Source: CAZJCK01 sp964544635 (GTDB taxonomy: Bacteria > Zixibacteria > MSB-5A5 > GN15 > FEB-12). Taken from it: a stretch of 64,000 nt of DNA. The stretch spans positions 10,420-74,419 of the forward strand of contig CAZJCK010000006.1 in NCBI GenBank assembly GCA_964544635.1, written 5' to 3'. This document shows, in pieces, positions 51,696-60,781 of the stretch. The position numbers and the translations under genes are program-made. Below the pieces are notes generated by a model. That model made no database searches and was not told the DNA's origin. It saw only the letters and a program-made list of their open reading frames with translations. Numbering within the stretch: position 1 is the stretch's first letter; each line of letters begins with the position of its first letter.

Positions 51696-52128
51696 ATGGT
51701 GGTCGAATAACGGCAATCAGGGGCGTAAATCAAGATAAAATGGGATGGTGGTGGTCGCAGGCGGGCGGAGTACAACGTCACCCCGACCGAAGTCCGGCAG
51801 CCGCCGGACAGAGAGCCGGGCTCGAGTCTGGTCATCTCGGGGACGAATTTCAGTATGTCGTGCCCGCGCCAGGCTGGTATCTATTGTTCTCTTTGAAAGA
51901 TCAGACTTCGCAGGTCAGGTTGCCCGCAACCTGACATCTTGTCACGAGCACAGGGCTCGTGATCTGCAACTTGCTCACTTCGTCGGGCAGACGTCCAGAC
52001 TTGGCCCCGGCTCTACGCCTCCGGCTCAGGCCGGGGCGACGTAAGAAGCAACCCGCCCGAGTGGTGGGCCACCCAACCTATTCACAACACAAGATAACCC
52101 GGGAGTGCTGCGGACATTCCGGGCTACA
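51696..52128. other. palindrome-rich intergenic region
   Basis: About 430 bases between ccmA and the DUF1573 gene with several inverted repeats: CCGGCAGCCGCCGG near 51798, CACGAGC-ACAGG-GCTCGTG near 51943, and CCCCGG...CCGGGG near 52006-52036. No gene is supported; open frames here have no ribosome site or homology. Confidence 0.55.
51914..51935. repeat. REP-like palindrome related to the 30.5-kb repeats
   Basis: Perfect GTCAGGTTGC-CC-GCAACCTGAC. The core GTCAGGTTG...CAACCTGAC matches both elements at 30497-30711. Confidence 0.75.
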
Positions 52129-52172
52129 CCAATCTGAAAAAGAAAACAGCGCGCACGAGGACGTACGCGCTG
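52129..52172 (-). terminator. terminator of the dxr-rseP-lepB-DUF1573 operon
   Basis: Stem CAGCGCG / CGCGCTG (52147-52153, 52166-52172) with a 12-base loop; on the minus strand it is followed by TTTTCTTTTT. It begins 28 bases after the 52201 stop. Confidence 0.85.
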
Positions 52173-52200
52173 CACATTGACCAGAGAGAAAAAACTGTGC

Positions 52201-52938
52201 TTACTTGCCGGTGCTGGCGGAGGCGGCGTCGCCACCCTTTACACGAACCATACGCTTCACCGGAACTGAATAGCGTTGCTGCTCAAGATTGTCGATCTCA
52301 ATCGTGAATGATTCGCCAAATTCTTCGGACAGCATACCGTCCTTCACCTTGATCGTCCCTTCAATCGACTCACCTGCCTTCACCTTGTTGGGCATGTCAA
52401 TCGTGAAGCTCTTGTTGTAGTTGTCGACGATCTTAATATTCAGGTCCTGGCCGCCCTGGTTGGTGATCATGAAGCCGGCCTTGGCCCGCGGCGTGGCGGT
52501 AAACTGCGACACATCGACCGGCAACGGCGAGATCTGCAACGGCAGGTCCGACTTCGGATCGGTGATCAGGTTGGCCCAGAATTTCATGTAATACTTGTCG
52601 GGGCCGGCGTTGGTTTCGATGTACGGGCGCTTGGTGGTGGCGCCACGGAACCGTCCGGAATCAAACTTAATAGTCAACAGCGTGCTGTCGCCCGGAGCGA
52701 GCACCGAGTCCTCGACCGGCGCCTTGGTGCAGCCGCAGCCCGGAACGATCTTGGTAATGCGGAGGGTATCATCCCCCACCGACTTAATCACATAGGTATG
52801 GCTCAATTCGGCATGTTGCGGCGCTTTGCCGAAATCGAACTCCGGATCGCTGATTTTGACTGCCGGGCCGGCGGTCGCCGAGACAGCACCGAAGGCTGCC
52901 AAAGCCAGAAGGCCGGTAAACAGGAATTTTGCGGTCAT
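52201..52938 (-). CDS. exported DUF1573 protein
   Basis: A 245-residue exported protein. The ATG at 52938 has GGAGG five bases upstream; signal peptide ends VSATA-GP. The DUF1573 signature is clear: DPEFDFGKAPQHAELSHTYV, followed by RITKIVPGCGCTKAPV and APGDSTLLTIKFDS, the Ig-like fold with a G-C-G-C-T motif. A second half (130-245) repeats an Ig-like layout without cysteines. Function of the family is unknown. It is the last gene of the lepB-rseP-dxr cluster, 91 bases after lepB. Confidence 0.9.
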   Translation of the reverse strand: MTAKFLFTGLLALAAFGAVSATAGPAVKISDPEFDFGKAPQHAELSHTYVIKSVGDDTLRITKIVPGCGCTKAPVEDSVLAPGDSTLLTIKFDSGRFRGATTKRPYIETNAGPDKYYMKFWANLITDPKSDLPLQISPLPVDVSQFTATPRAKAGFMITNQGGQDLNIKIVDNYNKSFTIDMPNKVKAGESIEGTIKVKDGMLSEEFGESFTIEIDNLEQQRYSVPVKRMVRVKGGDAASASTGK

Positions 52939-53028
52939 TGTCTCCTCCACGCGTATCTGCAGTTGATGGCTATTCGTAATACGGACCGATATATGCGGTT
53001 ATACACCCCGGCCGGAACGCTGGTTCCT

Positions 53029-53739
53029 TTAAGAGATCGGCGAAAACAGTCGATTCCAGCGCACTTTATCGAAGAAATGAACGGCATTGTAAATGAACAT
53101 CCGCGGCACCGACAGCGGATCGGTCAGCTCGACATCGGGCGACGGATGGATATCGTCATTCCACGACCAGTGGATAATCATCGCTTTGCCCAATATCAGC
53201 TCCCGCTTGACCGGCCCCCAGAACCGTGAATCGTGCGAATTGTCGCGGTTATCTCCCATCATGAAATAGCTTCTTGGCGGGACGATAAACGGTCCGAAAT
53301 TGTCACGGCTGTTGTCGCCGCCGGGACCGCGCGGGATCACCCGTTGCTCGAACTTGGCGTACTCGGGATCAACAAACGGCTCGCCGTTTACCAGTAACTG
53401 CTTGTTGACCACCCGGACGGTGTCTCCGCCGACCGCGACACACCGCTTGATATACTTGGTGGCGCCATCGCGGGGATAAATGAAAATCACGACATCCCCC
53501 GGCTCCGGATCACGGATGGCCGGAAACTGCCAGTCGATCAGCGGCAATCGGGCGCCGTAAAGGAATTTGTTGGCTAACAGGAAGTCACCCACCAGGAGGG
53601 TATCTTCCATTGATTGTGACGGGATCTTGTAGGCTTCGACGACTGAGGTCTTGATGATTATTGCGAGGATGACGGCGGCGGCGATCTGTTTGAAGTTGTC
53701 CCAGATCGGATCGCCGACCTGCTGATTCTTCTTGGTCAT
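53029..53739 (-). CDS. lepB: signal peptidase I
   Basis: A 236-residue inner-membrane serine protease that removes Sec signal peptides at the periplasmic face. One N-terminal helix (about 15-35), then the catalytic serine S43 in YKIPSQSMED and lysine K98 in KYIKRCVAVGGD; the box MMGDNRDNSHDSRFWG is also conserved. It is the second of two tandem copies (33 bases apart). Confidence 0.96.
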   Translation of the reverse strand: MTKKNQQVGDPIWDNFKQIAAAVILAIIIKTSVVEAYKIPSQSMEDTLLVGDFLLANKFLYGARLPLIDWQFPAIRDPEPGDVVIFIYPRDGATKYIKRCVAVGGDTVRVVNKQLLVNGEPFVDPEYAKFEQRVIPRGPGGDNSRDNFGPFIVPPRSYFMMGDNRDNSHDSRFWGPVKRELILGKAMIIHWSWNDDIHPSPDVELTDPLSVPRMFIYNAVHFFDKVRWNRLFSPIS

Positions 53740-53772
53740 GGACTATCTGCTTCGTTCTTCAGAGTATTCAAC

Positions 53773-54549
53773 TTACAATCCGTCGAATATGCGATTCCAG
53801 CGCACCTTTTCAAAGAAATGAATTGCGTTGTGGACAAAAAGTCGCGGTACCGACAGCGGCTCAGAAAGCGTCGCCTCCGGCGAGTCAGTGGCGTCACCAT
53901 TCCATGACCAGTGAATAAACATCGCCTTACCGATAATCAGGTCGCGCGGCACCATCCCCCAAAAACGTGAATCGTACGAGTTGTCGCGGTTATCGCCCAT
54001 CATGAAGTAGTGGTCCGGCGGTACGACCAACGGTCCGACATTGTCGCGACTCGATGAGCCGTCAAACCGTCGCGGCTGAATCCGCGGATTGCCATTGGCG
54101 GTGGTATCGATATACTTGACCTCATCCTCAAACGGCATGATCGCACCGTTGACATACAGCACTTTCTGTCGCACTTCGACAGTATCGCCGGGGATCGCGA
54201 CACACCGCTTGATATAGCGCGTCTGACCGTCCTCGGGGACATAGAAGACGATGATATCACCACGCTGGGGATCTCGGAAGGCGGGCAGGCGTTGATCGAG
54301 CAACGGCAGGCGGCCGCCGTAGATGGCATTGTTGGCGAAAATAAAATCGCCGACCAGGAGGGTGTCCTCCATCGACTGCGACGGTATCTTGTAGGCGCCG
54401 ATGACTGTGGAGCGGAGGAAGAGTACGATCAAGAGGAAGGCGAAGAATTCAATCCAGCCGCCGGAGCGAAGACGCTGCACGATCGAGCCGCGCGACTCGA
54501 TAGAGACGTCGTACGTCACTTCTTCAGCTTTGTAATCCTGGTCTTTCAC
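53773..54549 (-). CDS. lepB: signal peptidase I (second copy)
   Basis: A 258-residue paralogue of the neighbouring lepB. Membrane helix about 33-51, catalytic S59 in YKIPSQSMED and K114 in RYIKRCVAIPGD; MMGDNRDNSYDSRFWG is retained, and both end in VRWNR-x-F. Both copies look active, so the pair may divide substrates or dosage. It lies 37 bases after rseP. Confidence 0.95.
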   Translation of the reverse strand: MKDQDYKAEEVTYDVSIESRGSIVQRLRSGGWIEFFAFLLIVLFLRSTVIGAYKIPSQSMEDTLLVGDFIFANNAIYGGRLPLLDQRLPAFRDPQRGDIIVFYVPEDGQTRYIKRCVAIPGDTVEVRQKVLYVNGAIMPFEDEVKYIDTTANGNPRIQPRRFDGSSSRDNVGPLVVPPDHYFMMGDNRDNSYDSRFWGMVPRDLIIGKAMFIHWSWNGDATDSPEATLSEPLSVPRLFVHNAIHFFEKVRWNRIFDGL

Positions 54550-54586
54550 ACTCAGTTATACGGCGGCACGGGCGCAGCGTTGCAGC

Positions 54587-55657
54587 TTAGAAACCTTTGA
54601 TGACGCGCATGATGTCGTTGTACGTGACCATCACGACCAGGCCGAGTATGAGCACAACACCAACCTGCTGGGCAATCATGCGAGCGCGCATCGACAAGGG
54701 CGCTCCGCGAACCTTCTCAATCCCGAGAAAGACCAAATGGCCGCCGTCAAGAACCGGGATCGGCAGGACATTGAGTATGGCAAGATTGATCGACAACAGC
54801 GCCATGAAATGGAACAGCGACACCGGCCCACCGCGGGCGGTTCGGCCGGACTGCTGGGCAATGAAAATTGGTCCGCCGATCATCTTGGCCGACATCTCAC
54901 CGCTGACCAGTTGCTTGACAAAAAGCACCGTCTTCCAGACCAGTTCATGGGTATAGACGAAGCCGCGCGACACGGCGTCGGTGAACGGTATCGATTCATA
55001 TCGAAGGATCTGTGGTTCGAAACCGATCATACCGACGGTATCGATGCCGCCGCCCTCGGCTTCAACGGGCGAGGCCCTGGTGATGATTTCTTTCGTCAGG
55101 GTATCAGTGCCGCTGGCCCAGGTTACCACGATCGGCTCATCAATCTTCTTGAAGACCACTTCCTGCACGTCGGTGATGGTCTCGACCTCGCGACCGTCCA
55201 CCGACAGGAGAAGGTCGCCCGGCTTGATGCCGGCCTCCTCAGCCGGGTAGCCGGGGGCGACGTTGCCGATAACAAGTGGCTTCTCCGCCAGTATCGGGAT
55301 GCCGGTAAACACAAAGATGCAGATCATGATAACAATCGCCAGGACGTAGTTCATGAACGGTCCGGCGAAGATGACTGCCGCCCGCTGGCCGACTGTCTTG
55401 GACATGAATTCATCGTCGGCGCCGGTCGATTCCTCGTCCGGGTTTTCGCCGGCCATTTTGACAAAGCCGCCGAGCGGAATAATACCGATGCAGTACTCCG
55501 TCTCGCCCCATTTCCGGGCAAAGATGTTGGGCGGAAAGCCTAACGAGAATTTGTCGACCCGAATGCCGACTCGTTTGGCGACGGCGAAATGGCCCAGCTC
55601 ATGAATGAAGATGAGAACGCCTAAGACAAAGATGAACGACAGGACGTTCAGCAGCAT
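54587..55657 (-). CDS. rseP: site-2 intramembrane metalloprotease (RseP family, M50)
   Basis: A 356-residue membrane protease. Zinc site HELGH (19-23) in the first helix and NVLPIPVLDGGH near 310-320 in the third; one PDZ domain lies between (VIGNVAPGYPAEEAGIKPGD). It cleaves membrane anti-sigma factors or signal-peptide remnants. Its start overlaps the dxr stop by ten bases; dxr-rseP order is common in bacteria. Confidence 0.95.
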   Translation of the reverse strand: MLLNVLSFIFVLGVLIFIHELGHFAVAKRVGIRVDKFSLGFPPNIFARKWGETEYCIGIIPLGGFVKMAGENPDEESTGADDEFMSKTVGQRAAVIFAGPFMNYVLAIVIMICIFVFTGIPILAEKPLVIGNVAPGYPAEEAGIKPGDLLLSVDGREVETITDVQEVVFKKIDEPIVVTWASGTDTLTKEIITRASPVEAEGGGIDTVGMIGFEPQILRYESIPFTDAVSRGFVYTHELVWKTVLFVKQLVSGEMSAKMIGGPIFIAQQSGRTARGGPVSLFHFMALLSINLAILNVLPIPVLDGGHLVFLGIEKVRGAPLSMRARMIAQQVGVVLILGLVVMVTYNDIMRVIKGF

Positions 55658-56817
55658 ATTTCGGTCCCTGCTTTCTTGTGTGCAAATTCGCGGGCTTTGC
55701 GGTCGGCCTCAAGGATGTCCTGAAGCGACGGTGCAGCCACGTTTTCGGTTCCATCCAGTGTATCGGCAATGATCTGTGGGATCGCCGTAAACTTTATTTC
55801 CTCTTTTAGAAACGCCTCAACGGCAACTTCGTTCGCCGCGTTGAAGGCCGCCGGCATAATGCCGCCGGCATCGGCCACCCGGTAAGCCAGTTTGAGCGCA
55901 GGAAACCGTTCGAAATCGGGCGGTTCGAAGGTCAGGCTGGTCATTGCGGCAGGGTCGAGACGACCGAACGACGACTCCGCTCGCTCCGGCCAGAACAGCG
56001 CATAACAAATGGGCATACGCATGTCCGGCTGGGAAAGTTGAGCGATTATCGAAGAATCGACAAACTCGACCATCGAATGGACAATCGACTGGGGATGCAC
56101 GACCACCGAGATCCGATCAGTACTCATGGTGAACAGCACTGCCGCCTCGATAACCTCCAGCCCCTTGTTGGCCATGGTGGCCGAGTCGATGGTGATCTTC
56201 GGCCCCATTTTCCAGGTCGGGTGATCGAGCGCCCGCTGCCGCGTGATACTGTCGAACTGGTCGATCGGCAACTCGCGGAACGGTCCGCCGGAAGCGGTGA
56301 TAATGAGCCGCCGGACCTCATGCTCTTTGCCTGCTTGCAGCGCCTGCCAGAGGGCGGAATGCTCCGAGTCGATCGGCAGAATGCGACCACCGTGCTTTTC
56401 CATCAGCGGCGCAAACAGCGGTCCGCCCACCACCAGCGATTCCTTGTTGGCCAGGGCGAGGTTCTTGCCCGCCCTGATTGTCGCCAGTGAGGCCCGCAAG
56501 CCGGCGGCGCCGACGATGGCGTTGACTACCATGTCGACAGCGTCGAGCGCGGCCAGCTCGACAATCTCATCTTCGCCGAACAATAACTCGACCGGTTCGC
56601 CTTTGAGCGCGTCGGACAGTTGGGCGCGCTTCGTTTGATCAGTCAGCCCGAGATATTTGGGGCGGAACCGATGGTACTGCTCGACTAATGAGTCGACACT
56701 GCTGTGGGCGGTCAGCGCCACGATCTCGAAGCGACCGGGATGGTCGGTGACAACGTCGAGCGTGGAGCGACCGATGGAGCCGGTCGAGCCGAGCAATATG
56801 AGGCGTCGCGTTTTCAT
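55648..56817 (-). CDS. dxr: 1-deoxy-D-xylulose 5-phosphate reductoisomerase
   Basis: NADPH-dependent second enzyme of the methylerythritol phosphate isoprenoid pathway. 389 residues, as usual. NADPH loop GSTGSIGRST (10-19), ANKESLVVGG, metal and substrate sites in LPIDSEHSALWQ and SGGPFRE, and KITIDSATMANKGLEVIEA. First gene of the dxr-rseP-lepB-lepB-DUF1573 cluster, behind a likely promoter at 56836-56863. Confidence 0.97.
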   Translation of the reverse strand: MKTRRLILLGSTGSIGRSTLDVVTDHPGRFEIVALTAHSSVDSLVEQYHRFRPKYLGLTDQTKRAQLSDALKGEPVELLFGEDEIVELAALDAVDMVVNAIVGAAGLRASLATIRAGKNLALANKESLVVGGPLFAPLMEKHGGRILPIDSEHSALWQALQAGKEHEVRRLIITASGGPFRELPIDQFDSITRQRALDHPTWKMGPKITIDSATMANKGLEVIEAAVLFTMSTDRISVVVHPQSIVHSMVEFVDSSIIAQLSQPDMRMPICYALFWPERAESSFGRLDPAAMTSLTFEPPDFERFPALKLAYRVADAGGIMPAAFNAANEVAVEAFLKEEIKFTAIPQIIADTLDGTENVAAPSLQDILEADRKAREFAHKKAGTEICC

Positions 56818-56835
56818 AAATGCTTATAACGGACC

Positions 56836-56863
56836 AGTATACAGGCTGTTCCTCGATTTGAAA
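56836..56863 (-). promoter_or_regulatory. possible promoter of dxr
   Basis: On the minus strand TATACT (56836-56841) is 16 bases from TTTCAA (56858-56863). Good -10, poor -35. Confidence 0.35.
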
Positions 56864-56864
56864 C

Positions 56865-56901
56865 GACAAAACAACGGCGGGCCGGAAACTGTCGACCCGC
56901 C
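56865..56901 (-). terminator. terminator of the cyclophilin gene
   Basis: Stem GGCGGG / CCCGCC (56876-56881, 56896-56901); on the minus strand it is followed by GTTGTTTTG. It lies 36 bases past the 56937 stop. Confidence 0.7.
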
Positions 56902-56936
56902 ATTGCTGTCAATTGTGAGTGTCTGTCAGAAAAACC

Positions 56937-57626
56937 TCAGCCCTGGTTGATCGGGTTCCCCTGGGCATCGGATACATAGACATCCCGCATGAACACTTCT
57001 TCTTTCGGCTGGGAGACTTCGCGCGGGTTCATCGGGTTGGCCACCACCGGCACTGAGCCGATCTCGTGCAGGGTATCGAAACCGTCGATCAGCTGGCCGA
57101 AGACGGTGTACTTGCCATCCAGGTAGGCGGTCGTTTGATTCCGACCAAGACAGATAAAGAACTGTGTCCCGGCCGAATTCGGCTGCGGGCCGCGGGCCAT
57201 CGACAATGTCCCTTCCTGATGCGGCAGGTCGGAGAATTCCGCTTCGAGGAAGTAGCCGGCATTACCGGTACCATCGCCTTTCGGATCGCCGCCCTGGATC
57301 ATGAAGTTGTCGATAATGCGGTGAAAAATAAGGCCGTCGTAAAAGCCTTCTTTTGTACGTGCGAGGAATGAATCGACATGCGCCGGGGCGACATCCCGAT
57401 ACAACTCAAGCGTCATCTTCCCGAAATCGGTGTCGATGGTCACAAACGGGTTATTTTCATCCCGCACCGGATAGGTCTTGTCTGCCAAACTATCGGCTCC
57501 TGTAGCTGCCTTGGCCATTTGAGTCTGCTCGTCAGTTGTCTGTGTCTGTTCGCCCGAACCGTCGTCCGATGAACAGCCGAACGCAAAAATCCCCGCCAGT
57601 AAGGCGGTAGCAAAGAGTGTCTTCAC
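56937..57626 (-). CDS. cyclophilin-type peptidyl-prolyl isomerase lipoprotein
   Basis: A 229-residue lipoprotein (lipobox FAFGC, lipidated C18) with a cyclophilin domain (about 58-225) that catalyses proline cis-trans isomerisation in envelope proteins. Active-site segments: FHRIIDNFMIQGGDP (Arg of the F-H-R-I motif), MARGPQPNSAGTQFFI and GKYTVFGQLIDG. The Ser/Thr/Gln-rich linker (19-50) joins it to the membrane. GTG start with GGAAGGA upstream. Confidence 0.95.
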   Translation of the reverse strand: MKTLFATALLAGIFAFGCSSDDGSGEQTQTTDEQTQMAKAATGADSLADKTYPVRDENNPFVTIDTDFGKMTLELYRDVAPAHVDSFLARTKEGFYDGLIFHRIIDNFMIQGGDPKGDGTGNAGYFLEAEFSDLPHQEGTLSMARGPQPNSAGTQFFICLGRNQTTAYLDGKYTVFGQLIDGFDTLHEIGSVPVVANPMNPREVSQPKEEVFMRDVYVSDAQGNPINQG

Positions 57627-57666
57627 GATAGTCCTTCCCTATGTTTTCGTGATTGTGAATCGCGCG

Positions 57667-57695
57667 AATATATTGGCCGCCGGCTGCCCTGTCAA
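57667..57695 (-). promoter_or_regulatory. promoter of the cyclophilin gene
   Basis: TTGACA (57690-57695, minus strand) and TATATT (57667-57672) with a 17-base spacer, 40 bases from the start codon. The -35 box lies inside the hairpin at 57681-57714. Confidence 0.65.
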
Positions 57696-57714
57696 GTTTT
57701 AGACAGGGCAGCCG
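57681..57714 (-). repeat. 13-bp perfect hairpin between lipoprotein and cyclophilin genes
   Basis: CGGCTGCCCTGTC / GACAGGGCAGCCG with an eight-base loop. It follows the 57744 gene and may end its transcript or protect it, but no T-run follows on either strand. Confidence 0.7.
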
Positions 57715-57743
57715 CTGACTCGCACAATTTCCATATTTCTCTA

Positions 57744-58733
57744 TTATCGTGGATTGTACAGACGGTAGCCGCGACGGTTCGCGGTGTCGTCGCCCACAGT
57801 GGCGTTGATCGACGGTACCGGCCGCAACGGTGTGGCGCTGGGATCGAACTCGTTGAGATGGATTTCGAAGACCGCGGTGGTGGTGTCAACGGCTCCGGTC
57901 GCCACCGTATCCAGATAGAAATACATCTGGCCGGGAGGCACGGCCGTGTAGGCCATGGTGATGGCGGGCGGTGGGTTGAGATCGAGGTAAATGGTATCCG
58001 GCTCGCCGAAAGTGGTCTTGATTTCGTCGTACGTCGAGCCGATACCGATACCGTTCGCGAAGCTGCCTCCATAGGCGGTGGTGACGATGGCGCCGAAAAC
58101 ATCCGAGTTGGGGTAGATTCGGTCCGGACTCGAACCGGCCGGCGGCAGGACCATGAACACCATCCCCTCGCGCTGCTCGTACTCGACATACCAGATCGGC
58201 ACACCTGGTCGCGGATCAGGCGTGGCCCCCTCCTGCGTGCCGTTGAGATTGACAATGTCATTGAAGATATCGGCAAAACGCACGTACTGCCCCTGACCGT
58301 TGGGACCCGGCGTGAGCACGCTGGCCCGGATAGTCACCGTATCCTGACCATGCTGCGCCGTCACGGCCACAATACTGGCATAGCCGAGGTCACCGTCGAA
58401 GGTGTAGCCGACGTTCGCCACACCGGTACTGTCGGTTTGCGCCGAATCGGCGGCAAGAGTGCCGTCGCCTGACGTTCGAAAGAAATAGATCCAGACGTCG
58501 GCGACAGCCACGGTATCGCTATCGTTGACTTTGAAGGCCAGGGCCGGGTTAAGGCTGTCGCTCCCGATGATGCCCAGCAGGGTATCACCATTGAGGGCAA
58601 AGAGGCCGACCGGTTCGGTATCCGGTGGTGGCGGTGGTGGTTCGGTCGGCTTGTCATCGTCGCCGCCACAGCCGGCCACGACCATGCCGACCGCCAGACC
58701 GGCCATGAGCATCAGTACAAAAAGTCGTTTCAT
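57744..58733 (-). CDS. lipoprotein with invasin/Ig-like domain, function unknown
   Basis: A 329-residue lipoprotein: signal peptide with lipobox VVAGC (C22), then a low-complexity linker (GGDDDKPTEPPPPPPDTEPV). Residues ~60-145 resemble a bacterial Ig-like (Big_1-type) domain (DSTGVANVGYTFDG, ASIVAVTAQHGQDTVTI). The C-terminal 180 residues are not recognised but include SSPDRIYPNSDVFGAI and IGSTYDEIKTTFGEPDTIYL. The last resembles DUF-type small domains that read x-G-x-T-x-x-E-V-x-x-x-x-G-x-P. Forty-six bases separate it from the upstream outer-membrane protein gene, so both are probably one transcript. Confidence 0.82.
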   Translation of the reverse strand: MKRLFVLMLMAGLAVGMVVAGCGGDDDKPTEPPPPPPDTEPVGLFALNGDTLLGIIGSDSLNPALAFKVNDSDTVAVADVWIYFFRTSGDGTLAADSAQTDSTGVANVGYTFDGDLGYASIVAVTAQHGQDTVTIRASVLTPGPNGQGQYVRFADIFNDIVNLNGTQEGATPDPRPGVPIWYVEYEQREGMVFMVLPPAGSSPDRIYPNSDVFGAIVTTAYGGSFANGIGIGSTYDEIKTTFGEPDTIYLDLNPPPAITMAYTAVPPGQMYFYLDTVATGAVDTTTAVFEIHLNEFDPSATPLRPVPSINATVGDDTANRRGYRLYNPR

Positions 58734-58779
58734 TTACTATTCACACCTTCCATTGGGTAGCCGGCTTATCAGCCAGTGC

Positions 58780-59529
58780 TCACATCCTGAAGAAGTAACG
58801 TACCGCCCCGCCGATTTGCAACTGTTTCGGGCGGTCGTTGGTGGCGGCGAAATCCCAGCGGTTGTCCGAGGCCAGCACCCAGAAGGACCGTCCGCTCGGC
58901 GCCTCGGCCAGCTTGATGTCGAGGCCGAAATTGAGCGAGGCGGCGACGTTGCCGTGGTATTCGGTCTCAAACTCGAAGAACGTTCCCGGATTGTCCGGAT
59001 CTTCGACCCCGCCATCGGAGGATACAGCCAGAATGCCGGCATGCAGCCCCAGGCCGACATACGGATTGACCGGCATGCTAACCGGGTTACCGGCATACAG
59101 GTTCAGGTCGACTGAAACATCGAACTGGTTGTAATTGAGACCAAGATCCGCAATGTCAAGCAGCGTATCGGACGTCAGCGAAATAGCGTCCTTGATCTGG
59201 TAGTTGCTGTACTGGAAGCCGATCTTGCCGATTGCCAGGCCGCCGAAAGTGGATCCCCACTTCAGGCCGAGATAGAACGACGGATCGTAGGCGTCGTCAG
59301 CGTTGACATCGATGATACGGTTGTTAATAACAAACTTGTCGGTAACAAAACCGTCGTTGTCAATCTGCAGAAGAATTCCTTCTACAGTACTAATTGGCTG
59401 CGAATAGCCCCCGTACACTTCAAACACGTTCAGTCTGGCCGGTACCCGCCGGATGGCGGCGTCGGCAACCGCACTGATACCAAGCACGACAGTCAGGGTG
59501 ATCAGCACGGATGTTTTCAGTCGCGACAT
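58780..59529 (-). CDS. predicted outer-membrane beta-barrel protein
   Basis: A 249-residue exported protein; the ATG at 59529 has GGGAG six bases upstream. Signal peptide ends SAVADA-AI. The remainder alternates polar and hydrophobic residues in strands (VFEVYGGYSQPIS, SFYLGLKWGSTFGGLAIG, NPYVGLGLHAGILAV, NVAASLNFGLDIKL, GGAVRYFFRM) and ends in an aromatic-rich C-terminal strand, as outer-membrane barrels do. A specific family is not recognised. Confidence 0.8.
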   Translation of the reverse strand: MSRLKTSVLITLTVVLGISAVADAAIRRVPARLNVFEVYGGYSQPISTVEGILLQIDNDGFVTDKFVINNRIIDVNADDAYDPSFYLGLKWGSTFGGLAIGKIGFQYSNYQIKDAISLTSDTLLDIADLGLNYNQFDVSVDLNLYAGNPVSMPVNPYVGLGLHAGILAVSSDGGVEDPDNPGTFFEFETEYHGNVAASLNFGLDIKLAEAPSGRSFWVLASDNRWDFAATNDRPKQLQIGGAVRYFFRM

Positions 59530-59796
59530 AACAGCTCCCATGTGGAAAAATAAGCGCTCACTGGTTGATCTATCGATAAGACGAACAGGCGGTTAAATCA
59601 AAGCAAAACTAGAACAAAACAACCGCCAAACATATCTGTTGTACAGACAAGGAGTGTATTTCGTCCGGAAAAAAACCGGCCCTGTGACAGCCGTGACAAA
59701 CTGACCAAAAAACGGGCTGTCGCCGGGCAACCAAACGGGACAATCGGCCGATATGAAGAGAAACGAAGAAACGCCGGCACTTGGCGCAGATTAGTA

Positions 59797-59826
59797 TTGA
59801 CTATACACCGGACTTGTTACTATTTT
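59797..59826 (+). promoter_or_regulatory. possible promoter of the hydroxyacyl-CoA dehydrogenase/ackA operon
   Basis: TTGACT (59797-59802) and TATTTT (59821-59826) with an 18-base spacer, about 32 bases before the ATG. This is the only recognisable site in the 330-bp divergent region. Confidence 0.5.
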
Positions 59827-59857
59827 CACAAGGCCTGAGTGAAAGGATACAAAGTAT

Positions 59858-60781
59858 ATGGCAGCGACAAAAATAATCATAATCGGTGGCGGTATTATGG
59901 GACAAGGACTTGCGGAGGCGATTGCCTCTTCAGGAACGGAGGTTACCCTGGTCGACCGTACCACCAAGCTGGCGGAAAAAGCGATAAAGGGAATTTCGGA
60001 GTCAATTGATCGTGAAATCGAGAAATGGGGCCTGACAACTTCGGATAAACGAGCCATGCTGGCCCGTATCTTCCCGTCCTCCGACCTCTCGCAAGCCGAA
60101 GATGCCGAGATCATCATTGAGGCGATCCCCGAGGATCTCGACCTCAAGCGCGAGCTGTTCGAGCGGCTCGACACGATCGTGCGCGAGGACGCCATTATCA
60201 TCACCAACACCGCCACCCTGTCGATCTCCGAAATCGCTTCGGCTACCGAGCGACCGGAAAAAGTGATCGGCATGCACTTCCTGAACCCGGTCACCAAGAT
60301 TCCGCTGGTCGAGGTGGTGAAAGGGCTGCGCACCGACGACCCGACATTTGAAAAAGCGGTCCAGTTCGCCGAGCTGCTGGACAAGAAGTGGATTACGGTG
60401 CATGAGTATCCCGGCTATGTCACCACCCGCATTATCGTGCCGCTTCTCAACGAAGCGATGCATGTGCTGATGGAAGGTGTGGCTACGGCTGAGGATATCG
60501 ACGATGCCATGAAGCTCGGCTTCGGCTTCAATGTCGGGCCGCTCACGCTGGCCGACATGATGGGCCTTGATGTGGTCATGTCATGGATGGAAAACCTCCT
60601 GAAAGAGCTTTCCGAACACAAATACAACCCCTGTCCCCTGCTTCGCAAGATGGTCCGGGCCGGCCAGCTTGGTGTAAAGACCGGCGCCGGGTTCTTCCTG
60701 TATGACGAAGACGGTAACAAGATCAAGCCGAACCCCAACAAGATCGCACGGTCGGCCGTTACCGCAGGAGAGACCAAATGA
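59858..60781 (+). CDS. 3-hydroxyacyl-CoA dehydrogenase
   Basis: A 307-residue cytosolic NAD-dependent enzyme interconverting 3-hydroxyacyl-CoA and 3-oxoacyl-CoA (3-hydroxybutyryl-CoA type by length). Rossmann loop GGGIMGQG (10-17), then AIPEDLDLKRELFERLD, the TNTATLSI segment (TNTSSLSI in most relatives) and the catalytic histidine in GMHFLNPV. The C-terminal helical domain carries GFGFNVGPLTLADMMGLD. It overlaps ackA by four bases (ATGA), so the two are co-translated. Confidence 0.95.
   Translation: MAATKIIIIGGGIMGQGLAEAIASSGTEVTLVDRTTKLAEKAIKGISESIDREIEKWGLTTSDKRAMLARIFPSSDLSQAEDAEIIIEAIPEDLDLKRELFERLDTIVREDAIIITNTATLSISEIASATERPEKVIGMHFLNPVTKIPLVEVVKGLRTDDPTFEKAVQFAELLDKKWITVHEYPGYVTTRIIVPLLNEAMHVLMEGVATAEDIDDAMKLGFGFNVGPLTLADMMGLDVVMSWMENLLKELSEHKYNPCPLLRKMVRAGQLGVKTGAGFFLYDEDGNKIKPNPNKIARSAVTAGETK

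Noticed and set aside
51740..52180. Small plus-strand open frames in the ccmA-DUF1573 intergenic region
   Set aside because: No ribosome site, no homology, and the region is made of palindromes.
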